Of a stretch of 64,000 bases of DNA, positions 18,649-27,292 are shown piece after piece; position 1 is the first letter of the stretch; every line of letters begins with the position of its first letter. The stretch is from Ureibacillus terrenus (GTDB lineage: Bacteria; Bacillota; Bacilli; Bacillales_A; Planococcaceae): assembly GCF_006569205.1 (NCBI RefSeq), contig NZ_VIGD01000007.1, positions 62,001 to 126,000 on the forward strand, written 5' to 3'. The position numbers and the translations under genes are program-made. Below the pieces are notes generated by a model, which was not told the DNA's origin, made no database searches, and worked only from the letters and a program-made list of their open reading frames with translations.

Positions 18649-20025
18649 CTACTCCTCCTCCACAATCCGGACTTTATTACCGTCATCGAGGAGGTTCTGG
18701 CCACTGATGACTACCTTTTCATTTTCTTCAAGTTTTCCAACTACAGCCACCAAATCGGTGCCATATTTGAGAATCTCCACTTCCCTTTCTTCGGCTTTTC
18801 CGTTGGAAACGACAAATACCACGGTTTTTCCTTCTTTTTGTATCACTGCCTCCACAGGAACGATAAGGGAGTCAGCTTGTTTTATTTCTTTCACAATCAC
18901 TGAAGCAATCATACCCGGGCGGATTTGTTGATCTTTATTTTCGATTTCTAAATCCACAGTAAATAAACCAAATCCTGAACCTACGCTTGATACATAAGTG
19001 ACGGTTCCTTTATATGTTCCGGCCAAACCCGCGACCTTCACATCCAGCTCGTCGCCTTCATGAAAGCTGGACAACTGATTGGATGTAATTTTAACCGTTA
19101 ATTTCATTAAATCTTTTGAAACAATCTTTGCAAAAGGATTGGCATTGGATGCCAATTCCCCCACTTTCCCATTGATTTCGGTAACTTCTCCATTAATCGG
19201 CGCCCGAATGACTTTATTATTCAATTGTTCCATCGCGGAATCCAAAGCCAGTTGGGCCTGCTCCACTTGGATTTGCGCTTGTTGCACCGCTACATCCGCA
19301 TCCTTTATGGCAGTCTGCGCCATATTCACATTAGCCTGTGCTTGTTCCACCGCTGCTTCTTGCATTTTAATGCCTTCTGTTTCACTGGTTCTTTTTGATA
19401 GTTCAGCTTGTTCCAGGGCAATTTTTGCGCTCTTTTCAGCACTTTGTGCATTTTCGTACTCTTGGAGGGATATTTTTCTTGAATAATACAAAGATTTCAT
19501 TCGTTCCAAATTCTTTTTTGCCTGTTGATAAGCATTTCTGGCATTTTGAACTTGATAATCCAAATTTTGTATGTTATCGATTGCTTGTTGCAGCGATGCT
19601 TGCGCAGACTTTAGGGAGGCTTGGGCTTGCATATAGCTGTTTTCGGCTCTTTCCCTTCCGTTTTGAGCGCTCTGCAAGTTCGCTTGGGCTTGTTCTAGAC
19701 TTTTTTGCTGTTGTTCAACCATGTTTCTCTCGGTTGTATCATCAAGCTGGGCAATCACGTCTCCCTTTTTGACTTTATCTCCTTTCTTCACATAAATGGC
19801 TGTGATTTCCCCAACAGCTTTCGGCAATACGGCCACTTCATTTTCAGCCGATATGGTGCCTGTCAATGCATTGTCATCTGTTAACGTGCCGAAAGTGACC
19901 TTGGCAACCTTTACCGGTATTTCCGTTTCAGGAACCTTTGATTTTTCATCCTTATCATTGCATCCTGCTAATAAAAGGAATGATAACAAAACAAAAAGGG
20001 TCCCTTTGATCCCTTTTTTCATCAT
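18649..20025 (-). CDS. RND efflux adaptor lipoprotein (HlyD/MFP family)
   Basis: A 458-residue membrane-fusion-type adaptor. The signal sequence ends in a lipobox LLAGC with Cys22, so it is anchored to the outer face of the membrane. Residues about 65-105 are the first lipoyl half (VGEITAIYVKKGDKVKKGDVIAQLDD), residues about 110-270 a long Gln/Ala-rich coiled-coil hairpin, and residues about 275-300 the second half (APINGEVTEINGKVGELASN), then a beta-barrel domain. AAGGAGG precedes the tandem ATGATG start. It is first in a two-gene operon with the RND pump. No local regulator gene is visible. Confidence 0.92.
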   Translation of the reverse strand: MMKKGIKGTLFVLLSFLLLAGCNDKDEKSKVPETEIPVKVAKVTFGTLTDDNALTGTISAENEVAVLPKAVGEITAIYVKKGDKVKKGDVIAQLDDTTERNMVEQQQKSLEQAQANLQSAQNGRERAENSYMQAQASLKSAQASLQQAIDNIQNLDYQVQNARNAYQQAKKNLERMKSLYYSRKISLQEYENAQSAEKSAKIALEQAELSKRTSETEGIKMQEAAVEQAQANVNMAQTAIKDADVAVQQAQIQVEQAQLALDSAMEQLNNKVIRAPINGEVTEINGKVGELASNANPFAKIVSKDLMKLTVKITSNQLSSFHEGDELDVKVAGLAGTYKGTVTYVSSVGSGFGLFTVDLEIENKDQQIRPGMIASVIVKEIKQADSLIVPVEAVIQKEGKTVVFVVSNGKAEEREVEILKYGTDLVAVVGKLEENEKVVISGQNLLDDGNKVRIVEEE

Positions 20026-20423
20026 CTATGAATGCCTCCTTACTTAAAGCGCGGAAAAATTCGAAATCTTCTTTCTGTTTTTTTGTGGAATGGAGCGGCT
20101 GTTATTGATGCATTGAAAGTCCGTACCCACGCAGCATCAAAATGCAACTTTTTCTTCTTGGAAGCCCGCGCTTCTATTAAATTTTAAAAATTTACCCTTT
20201 CCCTTCATTATCTTTCAATAAAACTAAAAAAACAATTGCTAGTTTTTGACCATTTTGTTTCCGGAAATCTTTTCTTATCCTGTTCAATCGTAATAAAAGC
20301 TTCCGAAAGATCCTCTGAAAAATACGGAATCCGACGCTTTAAAAGAATCCGCCGTTGAGAAGCTTGAGAATCTATGAAATTATAACAAGACACCGAAAAA
20401 TGATGGACTTTCTTTTTTCTTCC
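20026..20423. other. Intergenic region with no supported gene
   Basis: This 400-base stretch lies between the divergent RND operon and the LysM/GH18 gene. A minus-strand open frame (20208-20447) contains a plausible coding-like segment LLKRRIPYFSEDLSEAFIT but has no ribosome site and recognisable start, so I do not call it. It may be a gene remnant or the untranslated leader of the RND operon. Confidence 0.35.
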
Positions 20424-20454
20424 GCATATGAAATAGCAAACCGGCACATATATT
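20424..20454 (+). promoter_or_regulatory. Sigma-E-like promoter of the LysM/GH18 gene
   Basis: GCATATG (20424-20430) matches six of seven positions of the sigma-E -35 box, and CATATATT (20447-20454) six of eight of the -10 box, with a 16-base spacer. Transcription would start near 20461, about 14 bases before the AGGAGG site. This fits the mother-cell expression of related spore hydrolases. Confidence 0.5.
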
Positions 20455-20487
20455 GCAATATAAAAAAATTTGGGAGGAGGCCTCCAA

Positions 20488-21897
20488 CTGAGAATTCATG
20501 TAGTGCAGCACGATGACTCCATCTGGAAATTGGCGAATATGTACCATACAAGCATGAACGCCATCATTCAGCTGAACCAGCTTCCGAATCCAAATCAATT
20601 GCTTATTGGTCAAGCGTTGGTCATTCCGGATACGACAACTCCCCACATTATTCAATATGGAGATACCTTATGGAAACTGGCAAATACTTATGGGGTATCC
20701 GTCCAAGCTATCCAACAGGCGAATCCGTCCATAAATCCATACAATTTAATTCCTGGCACCATCCTATACATTCCGCCCCGGTTGCATATGGTGCAGCCAG
20801 GAGAATCCCTTTGGTATATCGCCGCTCTATACGGAACAACCATCGAAGCCATTTTGAAACAAAACGGCATCCGAAATCCTGATATGATCTATCCTGGAAT
20901 GATGCTCGTCGTCCCGAGACAAAAGCCATCTATTGAAGTCAACGCCTACTCTTATCAGCAAGATGCAGCCGGTGCGAAATCCGTCAATGAAGTCGGGAGC
21001 CTGCTGACATATTTCACTCCTTTCGCTTACATGATTAAAGAGGATGCCACATTGGTTCCTTTTGCGGATGAATTAATGCTCAGGGCCGCAAATGCTCAAC
21101 GGGCAACCCCGATGATGTCCATCAATAATTTTACTTCGACAAGCACCGGTTCCAACTTGGCACATCTCATTTTATCCAATCAGGACTTAAGGGAAAAATT
21201 GATCAACAATTGTTTGCAAGTGATGGAAGAAAAAGGATATAAAGGATTGAACATCGATTTTGAATATGTGCTGCCGGAAGATCGGGAAAACTATAATGCA
21301 TTTTTGCAACAAGCAACCGACCGCTTGCATGAAAAGGGGTACTTCATTTCAACAGCGGTTGCGCCAAAGACGAGCGGAGAACAGGAAGGGCTGCTTTATA
21401 CCGCCCATGACTATGAAGCCCATGGGCGTATTGTGGATTTTGTCATTTTAATGACTTACGAATGGGGATGGAGAGGGGCTGCGCCGCAAGCGATTTCACC
21501 AATTCATCAAATGCGGCGGGTAGTGGAATATGCGGTGTCCGTCATTCCCCGGGAAAAAATATATTTAGGTTTTCAGATATATGCAAGGGACTGGAAAATC
21601 CCGCACATTCAAGGTGCATCTGCCGATACCTACAGCCCACAGGAAGCAATCCGCCGCGCAACACGCTACAAATCTCAAATTTATTATGATGAGATCGCCC
21701 AGTCGCCATATTTCCGCTATGTGGATGAAAACGGCCAAGCCCATGAAGTATGGTTTGAAGATGCAAGAAGCGCTGTCGCGAAATTTCTTTTGGCCATCGA
21801 ATTCAACTTGCGGGGAATCAGTTACTGGGCCTTGGGATACCCGTTCCCTCAAAACTGGGCATTGTTGGGGGATTATTTTGATATCCGCAAATTTTGA
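20488..21897 (+). CDS. LysM/GH18 spore-germination-type peptidoglycan hydrolase
   Basis: A protein of about 469 residues with three N-terminal LysM repeats (VVQHDDSIWKLANMYH, IIQYGDTLWKLANTYG, MVQPGESLWYIAALYG) that bind peptidoglycan, then a glycoside hydrolase 18 domain. The GH18 motif is GLNIDFEYV, where Glu is the proton donor. The layout is that of Bacillus YaaH/SleL, which cut cortex fragments during germination. AGGAGG at 20475-20480 is seven bases before a CTG (20488) that gives L-RIHVVQ; this is my preferred start although non-canonical. The alternatives are TTG at 20470, which overlaps the ribosome site, or GTG at 20503. Monocistronic, ending at a clear terminator. Confidence 0.88.
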   Translation: MRIHVVQHDDSIWKLANMYHTSMNAIIQLNQLPNPNQLLIGQALVIPDTTTPHIIQYGDTLWKLANTYGVSVQAIQQANPSINPYNLIPGTILYIPPRLHMVQPGESLWYIAALYGTTIEAILKQNGIRNPDMIYPGMMLVVPRQKPSIEVNAYSYQQDAAGAKSVNEVGSLLTYFTPFAYMIKEDATLVPFADELMLRAANAQRATPMMSINNFTSTSTGSNLAHLILSNQDLREKLINNCLQVMEEKGYKGLNIDFEYVLPEDRENYNAFLQQATDRLHEKGYFISTAVAPKTSGEQEGLLYTAHDYEAHGRIVDFVILMTYEWGWRGAAPQAISPIHQMRRVVEYAVSVIPREKIYLGFQIYARDWKIPHIQGASADTYSPQEAIRRATRYKSQIYYDEIAQSPYFRYVDENGQAHEVWFEDARSAVAKFLLAIEFNLRGISYWALGYPFPQNWALLGDYFDIRKF

Positions 21898-21913
21898 TGA
21901 GCATTCTAAAATT

Positions 21914-21953
21914 GGCAGTACAAACATACTATAATTGTTTGTGCTGCTATTTT
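21914..21953 (+). terminator. Terminator of the LysM/GH18 gene
   Basis: GGCAGTACAAAC pairs with GTTTGTGCTGC (one wobble pair) and is followed by TATTTTTAT. The rest of the gap to 22206 is very AT-rich; some stretches look weakly like CodY boxes (three mismatches) but I do not call them. Confidence 0.75.
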
Positions 21954-22206
21954 TATGGGCTGCGTCAAATCATGAATTTTCAAAAAGTATACCTACTAAA
22001 AATACAAAAGTTACAAAATTTCTAAACTTTTTAGCTAAAAAAAGGAAATTTTCATGAATTTTGTTTCTAATTTTTGCGTAAAAAAATTAATAACCCTATA
22101 ATAAAAAATAAATTAACGAAATAATTAAAAAATTAACGACGGATTTACGAATCTCTAACATCTGAAGAAATGATCTTGGGTATCTTCGAAAGATGGAGGG
22201 GTGAAT

Positions 22207-23295
22207 ATGAAGAAGAAAAAAGCAATTGTCTATTGCGAGGGTCAATTTGGCTCCATGGATGGAAAAACCGCGAACGGCCTTATTCGAGATCCTGGATATT
22301 ACGATATCGTCGCTGTGATTGACAGTACAAAAAGCGGACTTGATTCTGGGGAATATCTCGATGGAGTCAAAAACGGTATTCCTTTATGCAAAAACCTCGA
22401 AGAAGCTTTATCGATTTCCGATGAAAAACCAACACATTTTATCCTCGGAATTGCCCCCGGTGATGCCTTTTTAAAAGATCAAGAAAGATCTGTCATATTT
22501 GAAGCCATGAAAGCCGGTTTAAATATCATTAATCCACTTCAAGAATTCCTTACTGAAGATGAAGAGATGATGAATGCCGCCAAAAAATACAATGTAACGA
22601 TTCGCGATATCCGAAAACCGAAACCGAAAAAAGAATGGACGTTATTTACAGGCGGAATATTAAAAATCGATACACCTATCATTGCAGTATTAGGTACTGA
22701 CAGCGCATGCGGAAAACGTACAACCGCGAAAATCCTCGAAAAGGGCTTCAGAAAGCGCGGTTATAACCCTGTCTTTATTGCTACCGGACAAACCGGTCTG
22801 ATTCAAGGTGCGGAATACGGTTTTGCTATGGATGCCTTCCCGCTCCAATATTTGATCGGGGAATTGGAAAGGGAAATATTGAGAGCGCAAAAAAATGAAA
22901 ATCCGGACATTATTATCGTGGAAGGTCAAGGTGCGGTCAGCCATCCAGCCTATATCAGTTCATGCGGTATTTTAAGAGGTGCAAGACCTAAGGCAATCAT
23001 CTTGCAACATCCTCCGAAACGGAAAATGTTGGGCGATTTCCCGTTTATTCCAATGCCGGATGTGCAAGAAGAAATCGACTTAATTGAACATTTCGGAAAA
23101 ACAAAAGTGATCGCCATCACAATAAACCATGAGAATATGACAGATGAAGAAATTGATCAAACCATCGAGGAATACGAAGAAAAATATCACTTGCCTGTTA
23201 GCGATGTGTTGAAAAAAGGGGAAGACAAAATCATCGATGCAATCATTGATTTCTTCCCGTCTTTAAAAGCAAAAGAAAAGGTCGTGAGCTCATGA
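22207..23295 (+). CDS. DUF1611 protein, DgcN-like (D-glutamate N-acyltransferase family)
   Basis: A 362-residue two-domain protein: an N-terminal Rossmann-like part (KKKAIVYCEGQFGSMDGKTA) and a C-terminal P-loop domain with GTDSACGKRT at residues 163-172 and the later IIIVEGQGAVSHPAYIS motif. These are the marks of DUF1611, whose studied member DgcN of marine bacteria N-acylates D-glutamate during its breakdown. The start at 22207 is six bases from GGAGGG; the GTG at 22201 is too near. It overlaps the racemase gene by four bases (ATGA), so the two act together. Whether the substrate here is D-glutamate or another amino acid is open. Confidence 0.85.
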   Translation: MKKKKAIVYCEGQFGSMDGKTANGLIRDPGYYDIVAVIDSTKSGLDSGEYLDGVKNGIPLCKNLEEALSISDEKPTHFILGIAPGDAFLKDQERSVIFEAMKAGLNIINPLQEFLTEDEEMMNAAKKYNVTIRDIRKPKPKKEWTLFTGGILKIDTPIIAVLGTDSACGKRTTAKILEKGFRKRGYNPVFIATGQTGLIQGAEYGFAMDAFPLQYLIGELEREILRAQKNENPDIIIVEGQGAVSHPAYISSCGILRGARPKAIILQHPPKRKMLGDFPFIPMPDVQEEIDLIEHFGKTKVIAITINHENMTDEEIDQTIEEYEEKYHLPVSDVLKKGEDKIIDAIIDFFPSLKAKEKVVSS

Positions 23296-24437
23296 TGAAA
23301 CTGAAACCGTTGCCTCGAATTGAAATCAATCTTGATAAAATTCAACACAACGCTAAGATATTAAAATATTTATGCGAATCGAAGGGCGTGGGAGTGACAG
23401 GGGTCGTAAAAGGAGTCTGCGCCGATTTGCAAATCGTCAATGCTTTTGTCCAGGCAGGAATCACCAGACTGGCCGTATCCAAAACGATTCATTTGGAAAA
23501 ATTAAAAAAGGCAAAAATCAATGCAACCTTAATTTTGCTTCGAACACCTGGCCTTTCGGAAGTCCACAATGTCGTGAAATATGCGGATATCAGCATGAAC
23601 TCTGAAATTGAGGTAATACGTGCCCTTTCAAACGAAGCCATCAAACAAGGAAAAATCCATAAGATTATGATTATGGTAGAAATGGGAGATCTTCGCGAAG
23701 GGGTTATGCCAAAGGATCTGCCAGAATTTATCAGTGAAGTCATGGAACTCCCAGGAATCGAAATTGCCGGTATCGGAACAAACTTTGCTTGTTTTGGAGG
23801 CGTATTGCCGACAGAGGATAAAATGAGGGAATTCTCAACCCTTGTAGAGCAAATCAGAAAGCAATTTTCTTTGGAACTTCCGATTGTCTCCGGCGGAAAC
23901 TCCGCGAATCTAAAATGGCTATTTGAAACGAAAAATACCGGTGCCATTAACGATATACGCCTTGGAGAATCGATTCTGTTGGGAAGGGAAACTGCAGAAG
24001 GCGGAATCATACCGAATCTTTATCAAGACACATTTAAATTTGTTGCGGAAGTCATCGAAGTAAAACAAAAACCTTCTGCCCCCTATGGCTTTCGAGGCAA
24101 AAACGGTTTTGGCGAATCGATTGAATTCCAAGACCATGGATGGATGAACCATATCCTTGTCGGCGTTGGAAGGCAAGATGTGTTTGTCCCAGGATTAGTG
24201 CCTATGAAACCTTTAAAAATCCTTGGGGCAACAAGTGACCATATCGTAATAGATGGAAAAAATATCCATTTGAAAGTAGGAGATGAGGTTACTTTTACTC
24301 CAAACTATGCAGCTATTCTTTCGTTGATGACATCTCCGTACATTCATAAAACATATATACAATTCAAAGGAAGCAAATCTGAAAAACAAGGAAATGTTTA
24401 CAGTATTTACAAACAACGAATTATACCCCGACAATAG
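23292..24437 (+). CDS. Alanine/ornithine racemase-family PLP enzyme (YhfX/Orr-like)
   Basis: A 381-residue fold-type III PLP enzyme. The N terminus is that of an alanine racemase-type barrel: PRIEINLDKIQHNAKIL, then GVTGVVKGVCAD with the expected PLP lysine near residue 40. Later segments GIGTNFACFGG, SGGNSANLKWL and RLGESILLGRE match the branch that contains ornithine racemase and YhfX rather than cell-wall alanine racemase. It is translationally coupled to the DUF1611 protein. A pair of racemase plus N-acyltransferase suggests interconversion and modification of a D- or L-amino acid, a pathway inference not shown by the sequence alone. Confidence 0.85.
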   Translation: MMKLKPLPRIEINLDKIQHNAKILKYLCESKGVGVTGVVKGVCADLQIVNAFVQAGITRLAVSKTIHLEKLKKAKINATLILLRTPGLSEVHNVVKYADISMNSEIEVIRALSNEAIKQGKIHKIMIMVEMGDLREGVMPKDLPEFISEVMELPGIEIAGIGTNFACFGGVLPTEDKMREFSTLVEQIRKQFSLELPIVSGGNSANLKWLFETKNTGAINDIRLGESILLGRETAEGGIIPNLYQDTFKFVAEVIEVKQKPSAPYGFRGKNGFGESIEFQDHGWMNHILVGVGRQDVFVPGLVPMKPLKILGATSDHIVIDGKNIHLKVGDEVTFTPNYAAILSLMTSPYIHKTYIQFKGSKSEKQGNVYSIYKQRIIPRQ

Positions 24438-24445
24438 TCGCACTT

Positions 24446-24482
24446 GGGATGCCGCCTTTCGGATGCGGCATCCCGTTTATTT
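24446..24482 (+). terminator. Terminator of the DUF1611-racemase operon
   Basis: GGGATGCCGC pairs perfectly with GCGGCATCCC around a nine-base loop and is followed by GTTTATTTTT. It lies nine bases after the racemase stop. Confidence 0.85.
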
Positions 24483-24627
24483 TTCCTCCAAAACAAGCAT
24501 GTCTTATTAAAATAAACTTTATTTATTATATTATTCCATTCCCTCCTGCAATTAATCCTGTTCCGATTGTGATAAAAAAGATGCATCTTCCCATATTAAA
24601 ATTACCTGGACAAAAAGGAGGGATACC

Positions 24628-24795
24628 ATGGGAAGAGATAACCAGCCCCAAAAAAATTCAAAGAATGCCCACTCTTTTCCGCAGACACCGAAGCAACAAA
24701 TGATCCCAGCCCATCGTGTGAATGAAGAATTTTCACGCGAACTTTCAGAATTGGAAAAATTAGTATTGAAAAGAAGAGCAAAAATAAAAAAATAA
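24628..24795 (+). CDS. Small YfhD-like protein
   Basis: A 55-residue highly charged protein starting MGRDNQPQKNSKNAHSFPQT and ending in a Lys/Arg-rich helix (LEKLVLKRRAKIKK). The MGRD start, the FPQTPK segment and the acidic EEFSRELSEL part resemble the small YfhD proteins of Bacillus, of unknown function. A near-perfect AAAGGAGGG site lies five bases before the ATG, which is the main support for a real gene. It has no cysteine and no signal peptide. Confidence 0.7.
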   Translation: MGRDNQPQKNSKNAHSFPQTPKQQMIPAHRVNEEFSRELSELEKLVLKRRAKIKK

Positions 24796-24902
24796 TATCA
24801 TGCTTTTTGTGGAATTCTCAACAAAACACAGGAAAGGGAATTCCACTTTTTTTAAATTTTTCATAAAATGGATATACTGATCAAAAACGTTTGAGGAAGT
24901 GG

Positions 24903-25250
24903 ATGATGAAGGGTATCAGTTGTTTGATGGTTTTTGGATTGATCATCGCCATTCTAAATATGTTTGATGGACTGGCTACTAATTATGGATTAACAAACCA
25001 TTATATCGAGGAAGTTAATCCTGTTATGCGGCTTATAGCCGAAATAAGCCCGGCCTTGTTTATAGGAGTTAAACTTTCCCTTTCTCTGCTCATTTTGATC
25101 GTTTCGTATCTTGTTTATAAAAGCGGCAACTGCAGCAGCAAAAGCCTCTTTCAAAAGTTTTTTCTTTATTCTTTGGTTGGTGTAACGGCCCTCTATGCCG
25201 GGGTTTTTTGTCTTCATATTTATTGGTTATCCATCTCCGGATCATTTTAA
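24903..25250 (+). CDS. Small membrane protein, DUF5658 family
   Basis: A 115-residue protein with three predicted membrane helices. The segment LNMFDGLATNYGLTNHYIEEVNPVM is split by the family pattern N..D...T..GL....EANP that I associate with DUF5658, whose function is unknown. The start at 24903 follows GAGG by six bases; the TTG at 24891 overlaps that site and is less likely. It converges with the nucleotidyltransferase gene and the last nine bases overlap. Confidence 0.7.
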   Translation: MMKGISCLMVFGLIIAILNMFDGLATNYGLTNHYIEEVNPVMRLIAEISPALFIGVKLSLSLLILIVSYLVYKSGNCSSKSLFQKFFLYSLVGVTALYAGVFCLHIYWLSISGSF

Positions 25251-26036
25251 GTATGCAACAAAATTTTCCTTCCACACGTCTATTAGTGTTTCCCGAAACA
25301 GTTTATTTAATTTGGCAGTCGGATCTTTCTTCCCGGCATACATAAGCTTCACCGTATCGCTAAGCCAATCCAGCTCCTTCCGGATATATTCATTTAATAC
25401 CGGATCCGGCTGCATGCTTTTCCGCTCATCACCGTGAATTTTGGCGGCCGCTAATTGTTCCAGTTCGTTGCCCAATTGGCTGTCCAACTTCACACGTTCC
25501 AGCAATTCACGAAAGTCCACCGGCGGAATTTCATTGAATTGCACAATCCATTTACTTGCCAGCAATGAACGGAAAGCATATAGGTAATTTTTCAGTTTTG
25601 CCTCTTTACCATGAAGGGATGCATAATTCTTTTTTGCAATTTGTATGTAATGGGAGAGCACCGATTTTGGATGAAAAACATCTTTTTCCAATCGCCGTAA
25701 TTTGGCAATAAATTGATCGTGCTCCACATATACCGCCTTGCTTCTTATCCATTCTAAAATGGCAGGGTTGCTTTTCCGGAAAAGTCTCAATGCTTTCGTG
25801 ATTTCCCAACCGCTTATATCCAATTGATCGCTGATCGGCAATTCAATGACATCCCGCCGATGCGGGTCGATGGAAAGATACCAATCCAAAGGATGTATAT
25901 AAACAAACCTGACATCGTAATCACTTTCTCTGGATGCAAGCCCCCATGCCCTGCTGCCGGATTCGACCGCAAATAGCACTTTTACCTGATAAGTTTGTTC
26001 AATTTCTTTTAATTTTGTGCGGATTTTCTCTTCCAT
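25242..26036 (-). CDS. Predicted nucleotidyltransferase (YcgL/RlaP-like)
   Basis: A 264-residue protein with an N-terminal minimal nucleotidyltransferase motif: GSRAWGLASRESDYDVRFVY (residues about 26-45), containing GS...SDYD metal ligands. The rest is a helical domain with DISGWEITKALRLFRKSNPAILEWI, typical of the PF10127-type family that includes B. subtilis YcgL. Such proteins may transfer a nucleotide to RNA or small molecules; the target is unknown. AAGGAG lies nine bases before the ATG at 26036, which I prefer over an in-frame start 16 codons earlier. Confidence 0.85.
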   Translation of the reverse strand: MEEKIRTKLKEIEQTYQVKVLFAVESGSRAWGLASRESDYDVRFVYIHPLDWYLSIDPHRRDVIELPISDQLDISGWEITKALRLFRKSNPAILEWIRSKAVYVEHDQFIAKLRRLEKDVFHPKSVLSHYIQIAKKNYASLHGKEAKLKNYLYAFRSLLASKWIVQFNEIPPVDFRELLERVKLDSQLGNELEQLAAAKIHGDERKSMQPDPVLNEYIRKELDWLSDTVKLMYAGKKDPTAKLNKLFRETLIDVWKENFVAYLK

Positions 26037-26092
26037 ATCAATCAACTCCTTAAAAAAAATGGGGACTATATGATGAGTCCCCATAAATCAAT

Positions 26093-26299
26093 TCAGCGTT
26101 TCGGTCTGAACGTCTTGCAGCACGTTTCTTCAGAAGTTTTCGCTTTCTCCTCAACTTCTCGGAAGTCGATTTCTGAACCAAACTCGGAAGACCGGTCTTT
26201 TGAATCCGTATCAATCAGTATTTTCTCTGCGCCGCAAATATTCCCTTTCCTGTGGAAATAACAATTGGAGACGGTACAATTGACTTCTACATTCGGCAT
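26093..26299 (-). CDS. DUF1540 protein (small Cys-rich)
   Basis: A 68-residue protein starting MPNVEVNCTVSNCYFHRKGNICGAE. The C-x4-C-x8-C pattern near the N terminus and a further CC pair at residues 61-62 are the DUF1540 mark, likely a small metal-binding module often found in sporulating Firmicutes. The start is set by AAGGAGG seven bases upstream of the ATG at 26299; the longer in-frame reading has no such site. Confidence 0.85.
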   Translation of the reverse strand: MPNVEVNCTVSNCYFHRKGNICGAEKILIDTDSKDRSSEFGSEIDFREVEEKAKTSEETCCKTFRPKR

Positions 26300-26464
26300 A
26301 GCAATCCTCCTTCGTTGAAATAAAATGAGAAAAGGCATGACCTTTCTCAATAAGTATTTTGTACACTCTGCAAGTCGTTTATTTTCTTTAATTACTAGGT
26401 TGAAAGTAAATTATTGACACCGGAGTATTTAGTAAAAAAACTATGGAGGAAATCGCCATATCCT

Positions 26465-27187
26465 TCAATGATCGCTTTTTTGATTGCCATGCCGTTGATT
26501 GGTTAACTCCACGGGAATCTTTCGGCCAATATCCATGCCACAGCTGCTCACTTTTGTTTCATAAGCCAAAATTTCCACCCCGTGTCTTGAAGCTTGCACC
26601 AATGCATCCGCAAAATCGGGGTCTGTATAGCGATTGGGAGCAAAGCATCTGCAGCCTTCCATTTGGATGATAAATAACAAAATTCCTTTATAGCCTTCTT
26701 TCCCCGCTTTCACCAGCTCCCATATATGTTTTGTGCCCCTCGATGTGGGAGCATCCGGAAAGAGGGCAATCCCATTTTTTTCTAATGTTACGCCTTTTAC
26801 TTCAATAAATCCTTTCTCGCTTTTTGTTTCAAAATAGAAATCAAACCGTGAATCATGATATTTCACTTCTTTTTTCAATAATTGAATTTGTTTCAATTCG
26901 GCAATTCTTCCTTCCCGAATCGCTTCATATGCCACTGCATTGGGTGCTTGGGAATCAATGTTGACCCACCGTCCATCTTTTTTTACCGCAATCAGGGAAT
27001 ATTTCGTTTTCCGATTTGGTTGATGGCTTTCTTCCAAAATCACCTCCGCCCCCTGCAGCAATAATTCCCTTAAACGGCCTGTGTTTTTGACATGAACCCG
27101 TTCTTTTTGTCCGTTCAAATACACTTCGGCTACAAATCTGTTTAATCGTTGGGAAAATGTCCCTTTTTTCAAATGATGGTAGATCAT
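26465..27187 (-). CDS. sfsA: SfsA, sugar fermentation stimulation protein homologue
   Basis: A 240-residue protein of the SfsA family. Diagnostic parts are RFVAEVYLNGQKERVHVKNTGRL at the N terminus (an OB-like fold), DSQAPNAVAYEA, and the nuclease-like core GFIEVKGVTLEKNGIALFPDAPTSRG, whose E-V-K and FPDAPT motifs resemble a PD-(D/E)XK fold. Function is not settled; the E. coli protein was described as affecting maltose use and binding DNA. The ribosome site is weak (GGATGTG). Monocistronic. Confidence 0.93.
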   Translation of the reverse strand: MIYHHLKKGTFSQRLNRFVAEVYLNGQKERVHVKNTGRLRELLLQGAEVILEESHQPNRKTKYSLIAVKKDGRWVNIDSQAPNAVAYEAIREGRIAELKQIQLLKKEVKYHDSRFDFYFETKSEKGFIEVKGVTLEKNGIALFPDAPTSRGTKHIWELVKAGKEGYKGILLFIIQMEGCRCFAPNRYTDPDFADALVQASRHGVEILAYETKVSSCGMDIGRKIPVELTNQRHGNQKSDH

Positions 27188-27230
27188 TCAATTTCACATC
27201 CAAATTCTTTTCCAAGGTTAATCTAATAAA

Positions 27231-27265
27231 AAATGTACCAGAATTCCTTGATGGAATCTGGTACT
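27231..27265 (-). terminator. Terminator of mqo
   Basis: On the minus strand GTACCAGATTCC pairs with GGAATTCTGGTAC (one bulged base) and is followed by ATTTTTTATT. It lies 28 bases after the mqo stop. Confidence 0.85.
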
Positions 27266-27292
27266 AAACATGTTTCATCATCTATTCATGTT

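Noticed and set aside
20208..20447. Minus-strand 79-codon open frame between the RND operon and the LysM/GH18 gene
   Set aside because: Part of it looks coding-like, but there is no ribosome site, no family match, and it overlaps the GH18 promoter. Kept only as a possible remnant.
21960..22080. CodY-like sequences before the DUF1611 operon
   Set aside because: Best matches have three mismatches of 15 in very AT-rich DNA, which chance explains.
26443..26670. Plus-strand open frame with TTGACA and GGAGG-like signals antisense to sfsA
   Set aside because: It lies within the strongly conserved sfsA reading on the other strand, and its protein sequence looks random.
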